A stretch of DNA of 64,000 bases from positions 1-64,000 of the forward strand of contig JAWWAC010000009.1 of NCBI GenBank assembly GCA_033721915.1. The letters run 5' to 3'. Below the pieces are notes generated by a model. That model saw nothing but the letters and a program-made list of their open reading frames with translations. It was not told the origin of the DNA and ran no database searches. Origin of the DNA: REBR01 sp033721915. Lineage in GTDB: Bacteria; Pseudomonadota; Gammaproteobacteria; Pseudomonadales; Oleiphilaceae. Both the position numbers and the translations under genes were made by a program. Below are positions 17,489-27,092 of this stretch, piece after piece. Position 1 is the first letter of the stretch; each line of letters opens with the position of its first letter.

Positions 17489-19123
17489 TCAGACCCATAC
17501 CACCCGGTTGCGCCCCGCCAGCTTGGCCTGATACAGGGCCTGATCGGCCCGGTCCACCAGGCTTGCCAGGGTGTCGCCCTGCCGGTATCCGGCCACGCCA
17601 AAGCTGGCCGTTACGGGGGGCTGACCGTTCAGGCGAGCTTCCTCGATGGTCGCCCTGAGCATCTCGGCGAGGTTCATGGCGTCCCCCTGGTGGCTGTTGC
17701 GGCACAGGATCAGGAACTCCTCGCCACCCCAGCGACCCACGGTGTCCGCGTCGCGGATCCGTTCACTGAGAATCTCCGCCAGGGCGCAGAGAATCCGGTC
17801 TCCCTCCAGGTGGCCCTGGGTGTCATTGAGGTCCTTGAAGTGGTCAATGTCCAGGAATATCAGCCCCAGGGGGCTGCCGTAACGTTCGCAACGCTTGATC
17901 TCCAGATCCAGCTCGTTGTCCAGCTGGGCGCGGTTGGCAATCTGGGTCAGCGGGTCGGTGCGGACCGCCTTGTCCAGGCCGCGGATTTTGGATCGGGTCC
18001 TTCCCAGCAGGCGGTTGTAGTGGGCCGCCAGCAGCCTCAGTTCACGGATTCGTCGCCCGGCCCCGGTCAGTGGAAACCGTTCCCCCTGTTCCATGGCACG
18101 GCTGGCCTCGGTAAGCGGCACCGCCAGTGTCTGGCGCAACAGAAAATACACCGTCACCGCACTAACCACCATCAGGGCCATGATGGCGGCAATGGCGACC
18201 ATCAGACCCTGTCGGGTATCCGTCACGGCGTTACTGTTCATGGTGATTCTGGCCATGACATTGACCTCCCAGTTGCCGTCCGTGGGAATGTCCGTCAGGT
18301 GCAGGTAATGGGTCATCCGGCCCGAACGGTAGACACGGACCGGCTCTTCGCTGTCCCTGGCCTGGCGGAAAAGCGGCAGCTCCGGCTGTTTCTGCTCCAA
18401 ACTGTGGTTCATCTGGTCATGCTTGGTGACGTTTTTTTCCGGGGGAATCATCGACAGCAGCCACTCATCCCACATCAGGAAAAACAGCCTGGCATCAAAC
18501 AGCTCCCTTTCCTTCATGCGCTGACTGAGATTCTTGAAATAGCGGTTCAGATCCGGGGGCACAAACCCCAGTTCCAGGATGGTGCCATTGTCATCCAAGG
18601 GGGAGTAGGTGTAGATGCGGAACTCACGGGCCGCGGCTTCCATCACCGGGGGGCTGACCAGGGTCTTGCCGCTTTTTCGGGTGCGTTCAATCATATGCCG
18701 TGCGTCAAACAGGCCCGGATGATTGAAATCCAGCCCCTGGTCCGGCTCATAGGTGGTGTGGGTCACCTTCATGTCCGGGTTGATCAGGTAAAGATCCACC
18801 GGCACACCGGCCTTTTTCTCCAGCCACTGTTGCAGCTCAGGCAGATCCTCTCCGCGGATCGCACCGCCGGTCTTTTTCAGCACCGCTTCATGGAGGCGCA
18901 GGAAGCGCTGTTTCTCTTCAATGAGTCCGTCATCCAGAAAGCGGTAACTGGCCTGCAGCTCCGACTGGATGCTCTGGAAAATCGCCTGCTCGGCCTGATC
19001 CTGGAAGCGCTGGGTCTGCCACTGGGTAAAGACGGCAAAGGCGGTGAGGATCACGCCGGTCACCAGCAGAAAGCCCAACAGCAGCGACAGCAGAAAACCG
19101 GCAATGGGCCAGGGTCGGGTCAT
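17489..19123 (-). CDS. Membrane diguanylate cyclase (GGDEF)
   Basis: 544 residues. One helix near residues 9-30, a periplasmic sensor domain (about 35-275, Cache-like: VDLYLINPDMKVTHTTYEP and TYSPLDDNGTILELG), a second helix near 280-305 (GLMVAIAAIMALMVVSAVTVYF), a HAMP-like linker, and a GGDEF domain (about 375-544). The active-site loop is GGEEF (466-470); RDAD at 457-460, five residues before it, is an intact I-site for product inhibition. RAQLDNELD and FLDIDHFKDLNDTQGH are the metal/GTP-binding segments. It should make cyclic di-GMP from GTP in response to an external ligand. An EAL protein at 56209 could act in the opposite sense. Confidence 0.9.
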   Translation of the reverse strand: MTRPWPIAGFLLSLLLGFLLVTGVILTAFAVFTQWQTQRFQDQAEQAIFQSIQSELQASYRFLDDGLIEEKQRFLRLHEAVLKKTGGAIRGEDLPELQQWLEKKAGVPVDLYLINPDMKVTHTTYEPDQGLDFNHPGLFDARHMIERTRKSGKTLVSPPVMEAAAREFRIYTYSPLDDNGTILELGFVPPDLNRYFKNLSQRMKERELFDARLFFLMWDEWLLSMIPPEKNVTKHDQMNHSLEQKQPELPLFRQARDSEEPVRVYRSGRMTHYLHLTDIPTDGNWEVNVMARITMNSNAVTDTRQGLMVAIAAIMALMVVSAVTVYFLLRQTLAVPLTEASRAMEQGERFPLTGAGRRIRELRLLAAHYNRLLGRTRSKIRGLDKAVRTDPLTQIANRAQLDNELDLEIKRCERYGSPLGLIFLDIDHFKDLNDTQGHLEGDRILCALAEILSERIRDADTVGRWGGEEFLILCRNSHQGDAMNLAEMLRATIEEARLNGQPPVTASFGVAGYRQGDTLASLVDRADQALYQAKLAGRNRVVWV

Positions 19124-19280
19124 AGCGGTGCCTTGTTGGCATTCAATGAATCACTGACTGCAGTGTAGCCCTGATTGATCCGTTTGTTGTCATCAGGGGC
19201 AAAAGGGAGGCAGGGATAAGGGTAAATACGGACCCTTGGTGCCCATACCCCGGGCACCTTCCTGCCGGACAGCCACCCTC

Positions 19281-20417
19281 TCAGTGGGGCTGCAGACTGC
19301 GTCGCAGCGCCAGCTGGTTCTCCAGGGTCCGCAACAGCCTCTGGCGGTCAATCCAGCCACTGATCCGACTGCCCTCCATCACGGGCAGCTGGTTGAGGTT
19401 GCGCTCGCTCATCAGCTGCAGCACCGACTCCGCCGGCTCATCGGCGCTGACCCAGACCAGTTGGTCCCGGGGTGTCATCACCTCCGCCACGGAGACCGCC
19501 GGCCAGCGCTCCCTGGGCACGGCACGGGCGTCACTGAGGCTGACCAGGCCCCGCAGGCCACCGTCGTCTTCCACCAGATAGGCTCTCTGGCCACTGACCA
19601 GTACCTGGTGGTAGACCCATTCTTCCAATGGGGTGCCGGCGGAGACCCGGGGTATGCGCTCTTCCGCCAGGTCCCGGGCCCGGACTCCGGCCAGCTGCCG
19701 GTTCAGCTCGTAGTGGCGGCCATGGCCCTCCGCCATCATCAGCAGAAACCAGCCGATCAGCAGCAGCCAGAGCCCGCCCAGCAGCTGCCCGGTGACCAGC
19801 ACACTCCACAGGGCCACACCGAAGAGCCCGTAGGCCACCCAGCGCCCGCCGGTGACCGCCGCACGGATGCCCTTGTCCGGGTCGCCGGTGTAATGCCACA
19901 CCGCGGCCCGGAACACGCGCCCCCCGTCCAGGGGGAAGCCTGGAATCAGGTTGAAGGTGGCCACCACCAGGTTCACCACACCCAGCCAGCCCAGTGCCAC
20001 GGTCATGGGTTCGTTGCCGCCGCCGGCGATGGCCGCCAGCACCAGAAACAGCGCCCCCAGGGCAAAGCTGACCAGGGGGCCGGCAATGGCGATCCAGAAT
20101 TCATCCGCGGCGCTGCGTGCATCCTTTGTCATCTGTGCGGCGCCGCCAAAGACAAACAGGGTAATGGCCCGCACCGGCACGCCACGGCGTATGGCCACCA
20201 GGCTGTGGCCAAGCTCATGGGCCACGATGGAGGCAAAGAAGGCCATGGCCGTCACCAGTGAGGTGGTGACGGCCAGTGTCATGGACCACTGCGGGTACTG
20301 CTGTTGCAGCCCGGTGGTCATGCTGACCATCAACAGGGCAAAGATCACCAGCCAGCTGACATGGACTTCCATGCGGATGCCACGCAGATGGCCCAGAAGC
20401 AGTACGGATCGGAACAT
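19281..20417 (-). CDS. Site-2-type M50 metalloprotease with CBS domains
   Basis: About 378 residues. A membrane-embedded zinc protease of the SpoIVFB/Rip3-like subgroup: HELGH (67-71 from this start) supplies two zinc ligands, and NLIPGFPLDGGRVFRA the third (Asp). About six helices are followed by two CBS domains (about 230-370; VSLSDARAVPRERWPAVSVAEVMT and LLQLMSERNLNQLPVMEGSRISG-like pattern), which commonly bind adenine nucleotides. It would cleave membrane-spanning substrates such as anti-sigma factors, with activity tuned by the CBS part. I preferred ATG 20417 (AGAGGA upstream, family-like start MFRSVLLLGHL); ATG 20444 is also possible. No sigma/anti-sigma pair is adjacent. Confidence 0.85.
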   Translation of the reverse strand: MFRSVLLLGHLRGIRMEVHVSWLVIFALLMVSMTTGLQQQYPQWSMTLAVTTSLVTAMAFFASIVAHELGHSLVAIRRGVPVRAITLFVFGGAAQMTKDARSAADEFWIAIAGPLVSFALGALFLVLAAIAGGGNEPMTVALGWLGVVNLVVATFNLIPGFPLDGGRVFRAAVWHYTGDPDKGIRAAVTGGRWVAYGLFGVALWSVLVTGQLLGGLWLLLIGWFLLMMAEGHGRHYELNRQLAGVRARDLAEERIPRVSAGTPLEEWVYHQVLVSGQRAYLVEDDGGLRGLVSLSDARAVPRERWPAVSVAEVMTPRDQLVWVSADEPAESVLQLMSERNLNQLPVMEGSRISGWIDRQRLLRTLENQLALRRSLQPH

Positions 20418-20593
20418 GGGGCTGTTTCCTCTTGCCGGATTCATGCAGCCTTACCGCCGCATGGCGGAATTGACTTTCCCTCTGAAAGCTATGGTGTCGT
20501 CCGGCGAGAAAACAAGGGCCTGATGGGTGATGGTGCCAGGGCACGCCGGAGGGCGTGCCTGATGATGGCGTTAAATCTGGCGGCTTTCAGGGG

Positions 20594-23419
20594 CTAAAAG
20601 TCAGCGCAGGAGGCATTATTTTCCGGAATCAGGGTCACCCGGCTTTCCCCTTCGCCCACCACAAACCAGTCACTGTCCCGGGAGCGCCCCCATTCCAGGG
20701 CACCACAGAGGGTCAGTGCCTCACCCAGGCCGGTGACCTGCACCCGGGTGATGCCGTCGGACTGGAGCCGTCCCTCGATCAGCTGATCCACCGCCAGTGC
20801 CATGGCACTGGCATCCAGAGTCACTCCCTCGACATTCTCCAGTGTGGCTGTAAAGGCGTTCTCATGGGTGCCTTCCTCGCTCAGGGTCAACCAGTCCAGT
20901 CCGGTGCGCACAAAGGGGGTGGAGTGATTGGCCGGTGAGAACACCGGGCTTGAGACGTAGTCCGGGGCATCCATCAGCCCGCTCCGGGGCGTGGTGAGGA
21001 TGTTGTCCCCCGGCAGCCGTTTGCTTTCCGCCTCTACCAGTGCGAACCGGTCCGGGTCGTCGGGGTTGCCATCACGCATGGCAATGTCGCTCACCCAGTA
21101 GGCGCCACGGGGATAAATAAAGGCGAAATCCGCTTCCTCGATACCACGGCGGCGCACTTCCCCGGCGGCCCTCACCAGTGCGGGAACCCGCTTGTAGGTG
21201 ACGACACGGGGGTTTTCCGGGCGCTGGAACTGCTGCAGGTAGAAGGCACCGTCCGCCCATTCGTCCACAATGGCCTGTGTGAAGTGCTCGTAGCCGGCAA
21301 AGCTCAGCAGATCGTGTCGGTAACCCAGTTCCGTCAGGCGCTTGCCAAAGCGCAGGACACCGCTGTAGGGGACCAGCTGGTCATTGGTGCCGTGGTGAAT
21401 GGACAGTGGGAAGTGGCGGGCATTCTCCAGCAGGCGCCAGTTGAGCTGGGCGTTGGCACGGCCGCCGTTGGCCTCGATAAAGCAGGCGCTGCCATCACCG
21501 CAGACTTCCTTTTCGGGACCCAGTCCGGTCCAGCCACCCTGGGTGGTGGAGCCGGAGCTGGAGAATCCGGCGGCGAAGAGGTCCGGGTACAGCAGGCCGA
21601 ACTGATAGGTGCCATAGCCTCCCATGGAGTAACCGGAGAGGTAGATGCGTCGGTCATCCACATGGAACAGGCCGCCACCGGCCCCCGGAAGCCGGTTGTC
21701 CGGGTATTGCTCCGGTGCCGGCAGTGCGGTGCCACGGGTGATCCCCAGACCGGCCGCGTCGGCAAAGACTTCGAACAGATCCTGATGGGCGCTGCCCACA
21801 TACCAGCTGCTGGTGCCACGGGCCCTTGGTGTGACCACGATGTTGTTCACCTCTTCCCCCAGCTGGTGAATCAGCCTGGGGGTCCAGGCAGCTCCGGAGT
21901 GGGCCTTGCCACCACGGTAGTGCAGCCAGAATGTCAGGGGACTGGGTGATTGCGGGTCATGGCCTGACGGCACATAGAAGCCGTAGTGCTGATGACGTCC
22001 GTCTTCGCGGCTGTCCTCCAGTGAAATGTTGTCCCCGGAGACAAAGCGGCGTTCATGGTAGCCCGGTCCCGGACGGACCCTCTGGGTCAGCCCTGAATCC
22101 AGATGATGCAGATCAATGTCCGCCACAAAATGGTCCAGGTTGCCCTGCAGCAGTGACAGTGCCTGTGAACGCTCGTTGTACAGGCCGGCGACCGGCTCAT
22201 TGAAACGGTAGGCGACATTGGCCGGTGTCAGGCTGCCATCGCCATTGACCCGCAGTGTCATCACCGCCACTCGCAGTGTGCCGTCAGCGCGCTGGAACAG
22301 CCTCCTGGGCAGAGACGCCTGCAGGGCATTGTCATAGCCGCCGGTCTCGATGGTGACCCGGGGGCTGGCCAGTGCCCGGCCGCTGAGGGTGTCGAAGACG
22401 GTGCTGCCATTGCGCCGCAGTATTGCGGCCCGGTCAAAACGGTGGCTTCTCAGTTCCGTGTCCAGGCCGATGTCCAGTCCGGACAGGCCCGAGCGGTCAT
22501 CACGGGTATCCGCCAGTACCAGTACCGCCATGTTCTGCTCGTTGATCAGCCGGCTGACCCGGGTCATGAGGTGCAGGTTCTGCCTGTCTGCCGCCCATCG
22601 CACCTCGGTGAGGTCCGTGCCGTCTTCCCGGTCCGTGGCGTCACCATAATGGTCCGGTGCACCCGCAGGGCGGGGGGTGCCGAACTGGTCACCGGCGGCC
22701 TGGAAGAGCTGATCGAGACGGGCGGTGCGTGTGTTGAGTTCTCCCAGCAGCATCAGTGCCGCCAGTCGCCGTGCGTCGTCTCCGTCGTCGGCACCAAAGG
22801 CGTCAAACTGGTAGTCGGAGTAGATGTGTTCCCCGCTGTGGTAAAGGGCGGTGCCGCCGATGTGGCTGGGCTCCCCCAGCCACTGATCGGCCTGCCTGAC
22901 GCTCTTACCATCGGGCTCAAGCCGTGATTCCGCCTCGACAATCAGCGCGCCCCGCGCCACAGGCTCGGAGGTCACCGGCACCCGGTCCGGCACTCCGGCA
23001 CTGTCACTGATGGCGCGGCAAAGGGGTGCGGCGGGGGTTTCGGGGCACTGGCCGATCAACTGGGAGAAAAACCCGGCAGCGGCACTGGTACCGATGAAGT
23101 CGTAGGTGGCATTCACGGCACAGTTCAGCCCCGATTCATCCGCGGGACACTTTGACAGGGCCTCAGGCAGTCCTTCCAGTGAGGCCTGGCAGATGGCCGG
23201 GTCCTGCTCCAGCAGGCACTCGGCCAGACCCTGTCCCACAGCGCTACCGGACTGCTGATCCGACTGAGCCGCCCTGGCATGATCCGGTGGGCCTTTTCTT
23301 TGGCTCTGGTCGGGATTGTCGCTTTCGACACAGCCTGAAAGACCCAGTGCCAGAGTCATTAAAAGAAGGGTGGTGGCGTTGAATACCCGCGCCCGGGCAG
23401 TGCTGGATGGCCTTTGCAT
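20594..23419 (-). CDS. Large lipoprotein with prolyl-oligopeptidase-like hydrolase domain
   Basis: 941 residues. Lipoprotein signal TLLLMTLALGLSGC (Cys 30), linker with KGPPDHA (42-48), a Cys-containing region (about 65-140), a middle region of about 250 residues that looks like a carbohydrate-binding or beta-sandwich module (DQWLGEPSHIGGTALYHSG, DDRSGLSGLDIGLD), then a hydrolase domain (about 480-740) with nucleophile elbow GYSMGGYG (Ser 598), SIHHGTNDQLVP (likely Asp) and AGYEHFTQ (likely His). The last 200 residues are another beta domain ending NNASCADF. This fits a surface esterase/peptidase acting on a polymer; the substrate is unknown. The N-terminal layout is the same as in the lipoprotein at 13100-15256. 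Confidence 0.72.
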   Translation of the reverse strand: MQRPSSTARARVFNATTLLLMTLALGLSGCVESDNPDQSQRKGPPDHARAAQSDQQSGSAVGQGLAECLLEQDPAICQASLEGLPEALSKCPADESGLNCAVNATYDFIGTSAAAGFFSQLIGQCPETPAAPLCRAISDSAGVPDRVPVTSEPVARGALIVEAESRLEPDGKSVRQADQWLGEPSHIGGTALYHSGEHIYSDYQFDAFGADDGDDARRLAALMLLGELNTRTARLDQLFQAAGDQFGTPRPAGAPDHYGDATDREDGTDLTEVRWAADRQNLHLMTRVSRLINEQNMAVLVLADTRDDRSGLSGLDIGLDTELRSHRFDRAAILRRNGSTVFDTLSGRALASPRVTIETGGYDNALQASLPRRLFQRADGTLRVAVMTLRVNGDGSLTPANVAYRFNEPVAGLYNERSQALSLLQGNLDHFVADIDLHHLDSGLTQRVRPGPGYHERRFVSGDNISLEDSREDGRHQHYGFYVPSGHDPQSPSPLTFWLHYRGGKAHSGAAWTPRLIHQLGEEVNNIVVTPRARGTSSWYVGSAHQDLFEVFADAAGLGITRGTALPAPEQYPDNRLPGAGGGLFHVDDRRIYLSGYSMGGYGTYQFGLLYPDLFAAGFSSSGSTTQGGWTGLGPEKEVCGDGSACFIEANGGRANAQLNWRLLENARHFPLSIHHGTNDQLVPYSGVLRFGKRLTELGYRHDLLSFAGYEHFTQAIVDEWADGAFYLQQFQRPENPRVVTYKRVPALVRAAGEVRRRGIEEADFAFIYPRGAYWVSDIAMRDGNPDDPDRFALVEAESKRLPGDNILTTPRSGLMDAPDYVSSPVFSPANHSTPFVRTGLDWLTLSEEGTHENAFTATLENVEGVTLDASAMALAVDQLIEGRLQSDGITRVQVTGLGEALTLCGALEWGRSRDSDWFVVGEGESRVTLIPENNASCADF

Positions 23420-23470
23420 GCGGTGAGTCCCCCGACAGAGTCTTGTTTTTGTCCTTGTGTAACGATCGGC

Positions 23471-24679
23471 TCAGGGGGAACGTTCGCTTTTTTGTAATGG
23501 TTTGTCACGTTTTGTGTCCCCCAGACGGGTTGTCATCATCAGACCGGCCAGCAATCCACCCAGCAGAAGCGCCATGGCCGCCCACAGAAACACCCGGTCG
23601 GCGCCTCCGCCACTGGCACCGGAGTAAAGCCCGACAAACAACGCCGCGGCGGCACCCTGGGCGCAGGCAAAGGTGGCGGTGGCCAGCCCCCAGGCACGGA
23701 CATGGCCGCTCGGGCTGGTGAGGTCCGCAAGACGGGCGGAGACTATGGCCACCATGCCGGGGACCAGTGCGCCCACCAGCAACGAGGACAGGCTCAGGCT
23801 CCACAGCGCCGGGTGCCATGCCGGCAGTGCCACGGCGGTGGCCTTGACCAGCAGTGCCGCCAGCAGCAACCTGTCCCAGCCGCTGTGCCGCCCCAGCTGC
23901 CCCACCACAAAGGGCCCCAGAAGGGCGCCGACGCCGAACAGGGCCCACTGCAGGGCACTCTGGCCGGCGGACAGGTCCAGGTGACGCTGCAGATAATCCA
24001 CCCAGAACAGGGTGTGGGGCACAAAACCGATGGCATCCAGTGCGTAGATGCCACAGACCAGCAACAGGGGCAGGGTCAAGGCCCCCGATGAGGGGGCTTC
24101 GCGGCCACTGACCGGCTTGATTGTCTCTACGGGCCAGGGAGCGAACAGCAGCATCAGGCTCAGTCCCCCCAACAGGGCCAGACCCAGCCAGGCGATACCC
24201 ACTCCGGCCGACACCAGCCAGGGCACCAGGGTGGCGGACAGCAGGATGCCCAGCCCCACGCCCAGGAAGATGGTCGCACCACCCCATGCCCTGGCCGCCA
24301 GGGGCAGTGACTGGAGCATGGTGGAGGGCACCAGCACCATCAGCATGGCGCCGCACAGGCCGCTGATAAAACGGGCCAGGAAATACAGGGCCATGGGAAA
24401 AGGCCAGGCACAGACCACAAAGCTTGCCACCACCAGAACCGCGCAGACACGGGCCACCCGGGCGGTGTCAAAGCGGGCTGCAATGGCGGCGGACAACAGG
24501 GCACCCAGTGTGTAACCGATCAGGTTGGCGGCCCCCAGCCAGCCGGCCTCGTTGGCGGTAAACCACGCCTGCAGGATCAGCTCCGGCAGCAGTGCGGTGT
24601 AAGCGAAGCGGGCCAGACCCACCCCTAGCAGTGTGGCGGCAATGCCGAGGACAATGGGCCCGGGGCGGTTAATGCCCAT
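23471..24679 (-). CDS. MFS transporter, YbfB/YjiJ family
   Basis: 402 residues with about 12 hydrophobic helices. The N-terminus GIAATLLGVGLARFAYTALLPELI and WLGAANLIGYTLGALLSA, together with RFISGLCGAMLMVLVPS, are typical of the YbfB/YjiJ branch of the major facilitator superfamily. Substrate unknown. I chose ATG 24679 (GGAG six bases upstream). A longer GTG start at 24736 would overlap the stop of the GST gene as GTGA but has no spaced ribosome binding site. Probably co-transcribed with the upstream GST gene. Confidence 0.85.
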   Translation of the reverse strand: MGINRPGPIVLGIAATLLGVGLARFAYTALLPELILQAWFTANEAGWLGAANLIGYTLGALLSAAIAARFDTARVARVCAVLVVASFVVCAWPFPMALYFLARFISGLCGAMLMVLVPSTMLQSLPLAARAWGGATIFLGVGLGILLSATLVPWLVSAGVGIAWLGLALLGGLSLMLLFAPWPVETIKPVSGREAPSSGALTLPLLLVCGIYALDAIGFVPHTLFWVDYLQRHLDLSAGQSALQWALFGVGALLGPFVVGQLGRHSGWDRLLLAALLVKATAVALPAWHPALWSLSLSSLLVGALVPGMVAIVSARLADLTSPSGHVRAWGLATATFACAQGAAAALFVGLYSGASGGGADRVFLWAAMALLLGGLLAGLMMTTRLGDTKRDKPLQKSERSP

Positions 24680-24732
24680 GGCAGACTCCATGAGGAGTTG
24701 GTCCCCTTGGGCGAGTGGGTGAAACAGCTGTG

Positions 24733-25350
24733 TCACTCACCGGGGACTGTCTCCCGGAATACCGGCTCCCCGGAGATCTGCTGATACCAGGCGGCGAGGA
24801 AATCACAGCCTTCACGCCATTGCAGTGCATCGAGACGGAAATCCAGATACCCAAGGGCACAGCCCAGTGCGATCCGGCCCAGTGTCAGTGGCTGATCTCC
24901 GTTTTCAGGGAATCCGTTGAGATTGAGGTGTTGCAGTGTGCGGCGGATGGCCCCGGTCCAGCGCTCTTTCCAGAACGGAGACTGCTGCTCTGAGGGACGG
25001 GCGGATTCCATCACCAGCAGAAAGGCCGCATCCATGATGCCATCGGCCAGGGCCTGCAGCACGCGCTCGTCCTCGTGCCTGTCCGGGTCGGGCCCCATCA
25101 GGCTGCTGCGGCCACGTCGTACCGCCAGCTCGTCCAGGCTCTGGCAGATCACCGGGCTGTCCACAATCAGCCGGCCCTCGTCCGTCACCAGCGCCGGCAC
25201 CCTGCCCAGTGGATTGGCCGGTTCCAGCAGGGCACTGTCCCTGACCGGATTGAGCGTCATCCGGGTGATTTCCCCGTCAAGCCCATGGAGGCTGGCACAG
25301 ATCCAGACCTTTCTGGCGTAGGGAGAGGTGTTTGAGGTGTAGAGTTTCAT
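24733..25350 (-). CDS. Glutathione S-transferase family protein
   Basis: 205 residues. The N-terminal thioredoxin-like domain (MKLYTSNTSPYARKVWICASLHG, split from NPLGRVPALVTDEGRLIVDSPVICQSLDEL) has Ser/Tyr at the usual glutathione-activating position and the conserved VPAL cis-Pro and DSPVI glutathione-binding motif. The C-terminal helical domain (about 90-200) is of normal length. ATG 25350 has AAGGAGC 8 bases upstream; the ORF reaches further but this start matches the family. The next gene, an MFS transporter, follows within 60 bases. Substrate unknown. Confidence 0.85.
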   Translation of the reverse strand: MKLYTSNTSPYARKVWICASLHGLDGEITRMTLNPVRDSALLEPANPLGRVPALVTDEGRLIVDSPVICQSLDELAVRRGRSSLMGPDPDRHEDERVLQALADGIMDAAFLLVMESARPSEQQSPFWKERWTGAIRRTLQHLNLNGFPENGDQPLTLGRIALGCALGYLDFRLDALQWREGCDFLAAWYQQISGEPVFRETVPGE

Positions 25351-25715
25351 GGGGGGTGCTCCTTGCGGATCCACTGTCCAGTATGACCTCCGGGCAAATC
25401 GATGTCAGTAGAGTGGTGTCACCGACGCTGTCCGGTACGCTGTTTCAGGCCGGTTTCCGGTTCCGACCTGAAAGGCAGCACAGTATAGTCACAGGGTCGC
25501 CGTTGGTGGATTGCCGCCGGGCCCGGTGTCCGTGTTTTGTGATGCCCTCCGGATTCCATGGCCAGTGAACCCGGGTCTGCAAAAAGGCTTCCCGACAGCG
25601 TCACTCAGGGTCATGAAATTTTGCAGCCTTTCAGGCAGGCGCTATAGTGCCCCTCTGACCCATAAAAACCGGTATCCGTTTTTTGTCGGTACCAATAAGC
25701 CATCAGGAGCCCTTC
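25351..25715 (+). promoter_or_regulatory. 365-bp spacer with promoter for the hydroxy-acid oxidase gene
   Basis: No gene is seen here. TTGCAG (25621-25626), 16 bases, then TATAGT (25643-25648) form a plausible sigma70 promoter 67 bases before the start at 25716. AGGAG six bases before that ATG is its ribosome binding site. The rest has no clear repeats. Confidence 0.5.
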
Positions 25716-27008
25716 ATGAACGACAAGCAAGCCCCCACTCCCAGTGCCACGCTGGACCGCCAGCGGGAAATCTACCTGAAGGGTCTCAGTGGCGAGAAAC
25801 CGGCGGTGCCCATTGATTTCTCCGCACTGGAGAAAAAGGGGCAGCAGTCCATGAGTGCCGAGGCCTATGCCTATATCGCCGGTGGCGCCGGTCTGGAGGC
25901 CACCATGGCCAGCAACCGGGCCTCCTTTGACCGCTGGCGCATTGTGCCGCGCATGCTCAATGACGTGTCGGAGCGGGATACCACCGTGGAGCTTTTCGGC
26001 CGCACATTGCCCAGCCCCTTCCTGCTGAGCCCCATCGGTGTTCTGGAAATGGCCCACAAGGAGTCCGACCAGGCGGTGGCCCGTGCCGCCGCGGCGGAGA
26101 ATATCCCCATGATTTTCTCCAACCAGGCTTCCACACCCATGGAGAAGGTGGCTGAGACCATGGGGGAGGCGGCCCGCTGGTTCCAGCTGTACTGGAGCAA
26201 GTCCGATGAACTGGTGGGCAGCCTGGTATCACGGGCCGAGCGCTGCGGCTGCGAGGCCATTGTGGTGACTCTGGACACCACGGTTCTTGGCTGGCGCACA
26301 CGGGATCTGGACCTGGCCTATCTGCCCTTTCTCCGTGGCAAGGGCATTGCCCAGTACACCTCGGACCCGGTCTTTCTGGAGAGCCTGAAAAAGGTGGCCG
26401 AGGGCGGTGACGACACGCCCAGGCCGAAGATCACCCTGGAGACACTCAACACGCTCCGTCAGGTGGGTCAGTCCTGGCCCGGTCCCACTCTGGAGGGGCT
26501 GCGTTCCGGCAAGGCACTGGCGGCTGTGCAGGAGTTTATTGCCGTTTATTCCAGGCCTTCACTCACCTGGCAAGACCTGAAGATGCTGCGGGAGCACACC
26601 TCGCTGCCGATTCTGCTCAAGGGCATACAGCACGCCGACGATGCCCGTATGGCGGTGGATTACGGCATGGATGGCATTATCGTCTCCAACCATGGCGGTC
26701 GTCAGGTGGATGGTGCCATCGGCAGCTTTGACGCACTGCCGGCGGTGACACAGGCCGTGGCAGGTCGTGTTCCGGTGATCATGGACAGCGGTATCCGTGG
26801 CGGTGCCGATGTGTTCAAGGCACTGGCGATGGGGGCCACGGCCGTGGGTCTGGGCCGACCCTGGGTCTATGGCCTGGCCATTGCCGGTGAGCAGGGGGTG
26901 CGGGAAGTGATCAGCAACCTCAAGACAGACTTTGAGCTGACCATGGCACTGTCCGGTTGCCGCTCCATCAGCGAGATCACACCGGATGCCCTTTCCCGCA
27001 TTGACTGA
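25716..27008 (+). CDS. FMN-dependent alpha-hydroxy-acid oxidase (lactate 2-monooxygenase-like)
   Basis: 430 residues. An FMN TIM-barrel enzyme that oxidises an L-2-hydroxy acid, probably lactate. Motifs: YAYIAGGAGLEATMASN (where typical family members have a Tyr-Gly pair), PIGVLEMAHKESD, FQLYWSK, VVTLDTTVLGWRTRDLD, the catalytic His/Arg motif SNHGGRQVDGA, and the FMN-phosphate site DSGIRGGADVFKALAMGA. The N-terminal extension RQREIYLKGLSGEKP is characteristic of the lactate 2-monooxygenase subgroup rather than LldD. It stands alone, with its own promoter and a shared terminator against gyrB. Whether oxygen or the respiratory chain is the acceptor cannot be read from sequence. Confidence 0.88.
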   Translation: MNDKQAPTPSATLDRQREIYLKGLSGEKPAVPIDFSALEKKGQQSMSAEAYAYIAGGAGLEATMASNRASFDRWRIVPRMLNDVSERDTTVELFGRTLPSPFLLSPIGVLEMAHKESDQAVARAAAAENIPMIFSNQASTPMEKVAETMGEAARWFQLYWSKSDELVGSLVSRAERCGCEAIVVTLDTTVLGWRTRDLDLAYLPFLRGKGIAQYTSDPVFLESLKKVAEGGDDTPRPKITLETLNTLRQVGQSWPGPTLEGLRSGKALAAVQEFIAVYSRPSLTWQDLKMLREHTSLPILLKGIQHADDARMAVDYGMDGIIVSNHGGRQVDGAIGSFDALPAVTQAVAGRVPVIMDSGIRGGADVFKALAMGATAVGLGRPWVYGLAIAGEQGVREVISNLKTDFELTMALSGCRSISEITPDALSRID

Positions 27009-27032
27009 TCTTTTTAAGTAACTGATATATAA

Positions 27033-27067
27033 TAAAAAAGGAGGCCATATGGCCTCCCTTTTTTTTG
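27033..27067. terminator. Bidirectional intrinsic terminator (oxidase / gyrB)
   Basis: GGAGGCC-ATAT-GGCCTCC (27040-27057) is flanked by an A-run on the left and nine T on the right, so it terminates both the plus-strand oxidase gene and the minus-strand gyrB. Confidence 0.92.
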
Positions 27068-27092
27068 CACGGCATTTCTTACTGCTGCCCCA

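Noticed and set aside
24679..24736. GTG start at 24736 for the MFS gene, overlapping the GST stop
   Set aside because: Attractive for coupling, but no properly spaced ribosome binding site and the extra residues are not family-like; ATG 24679 fits better.
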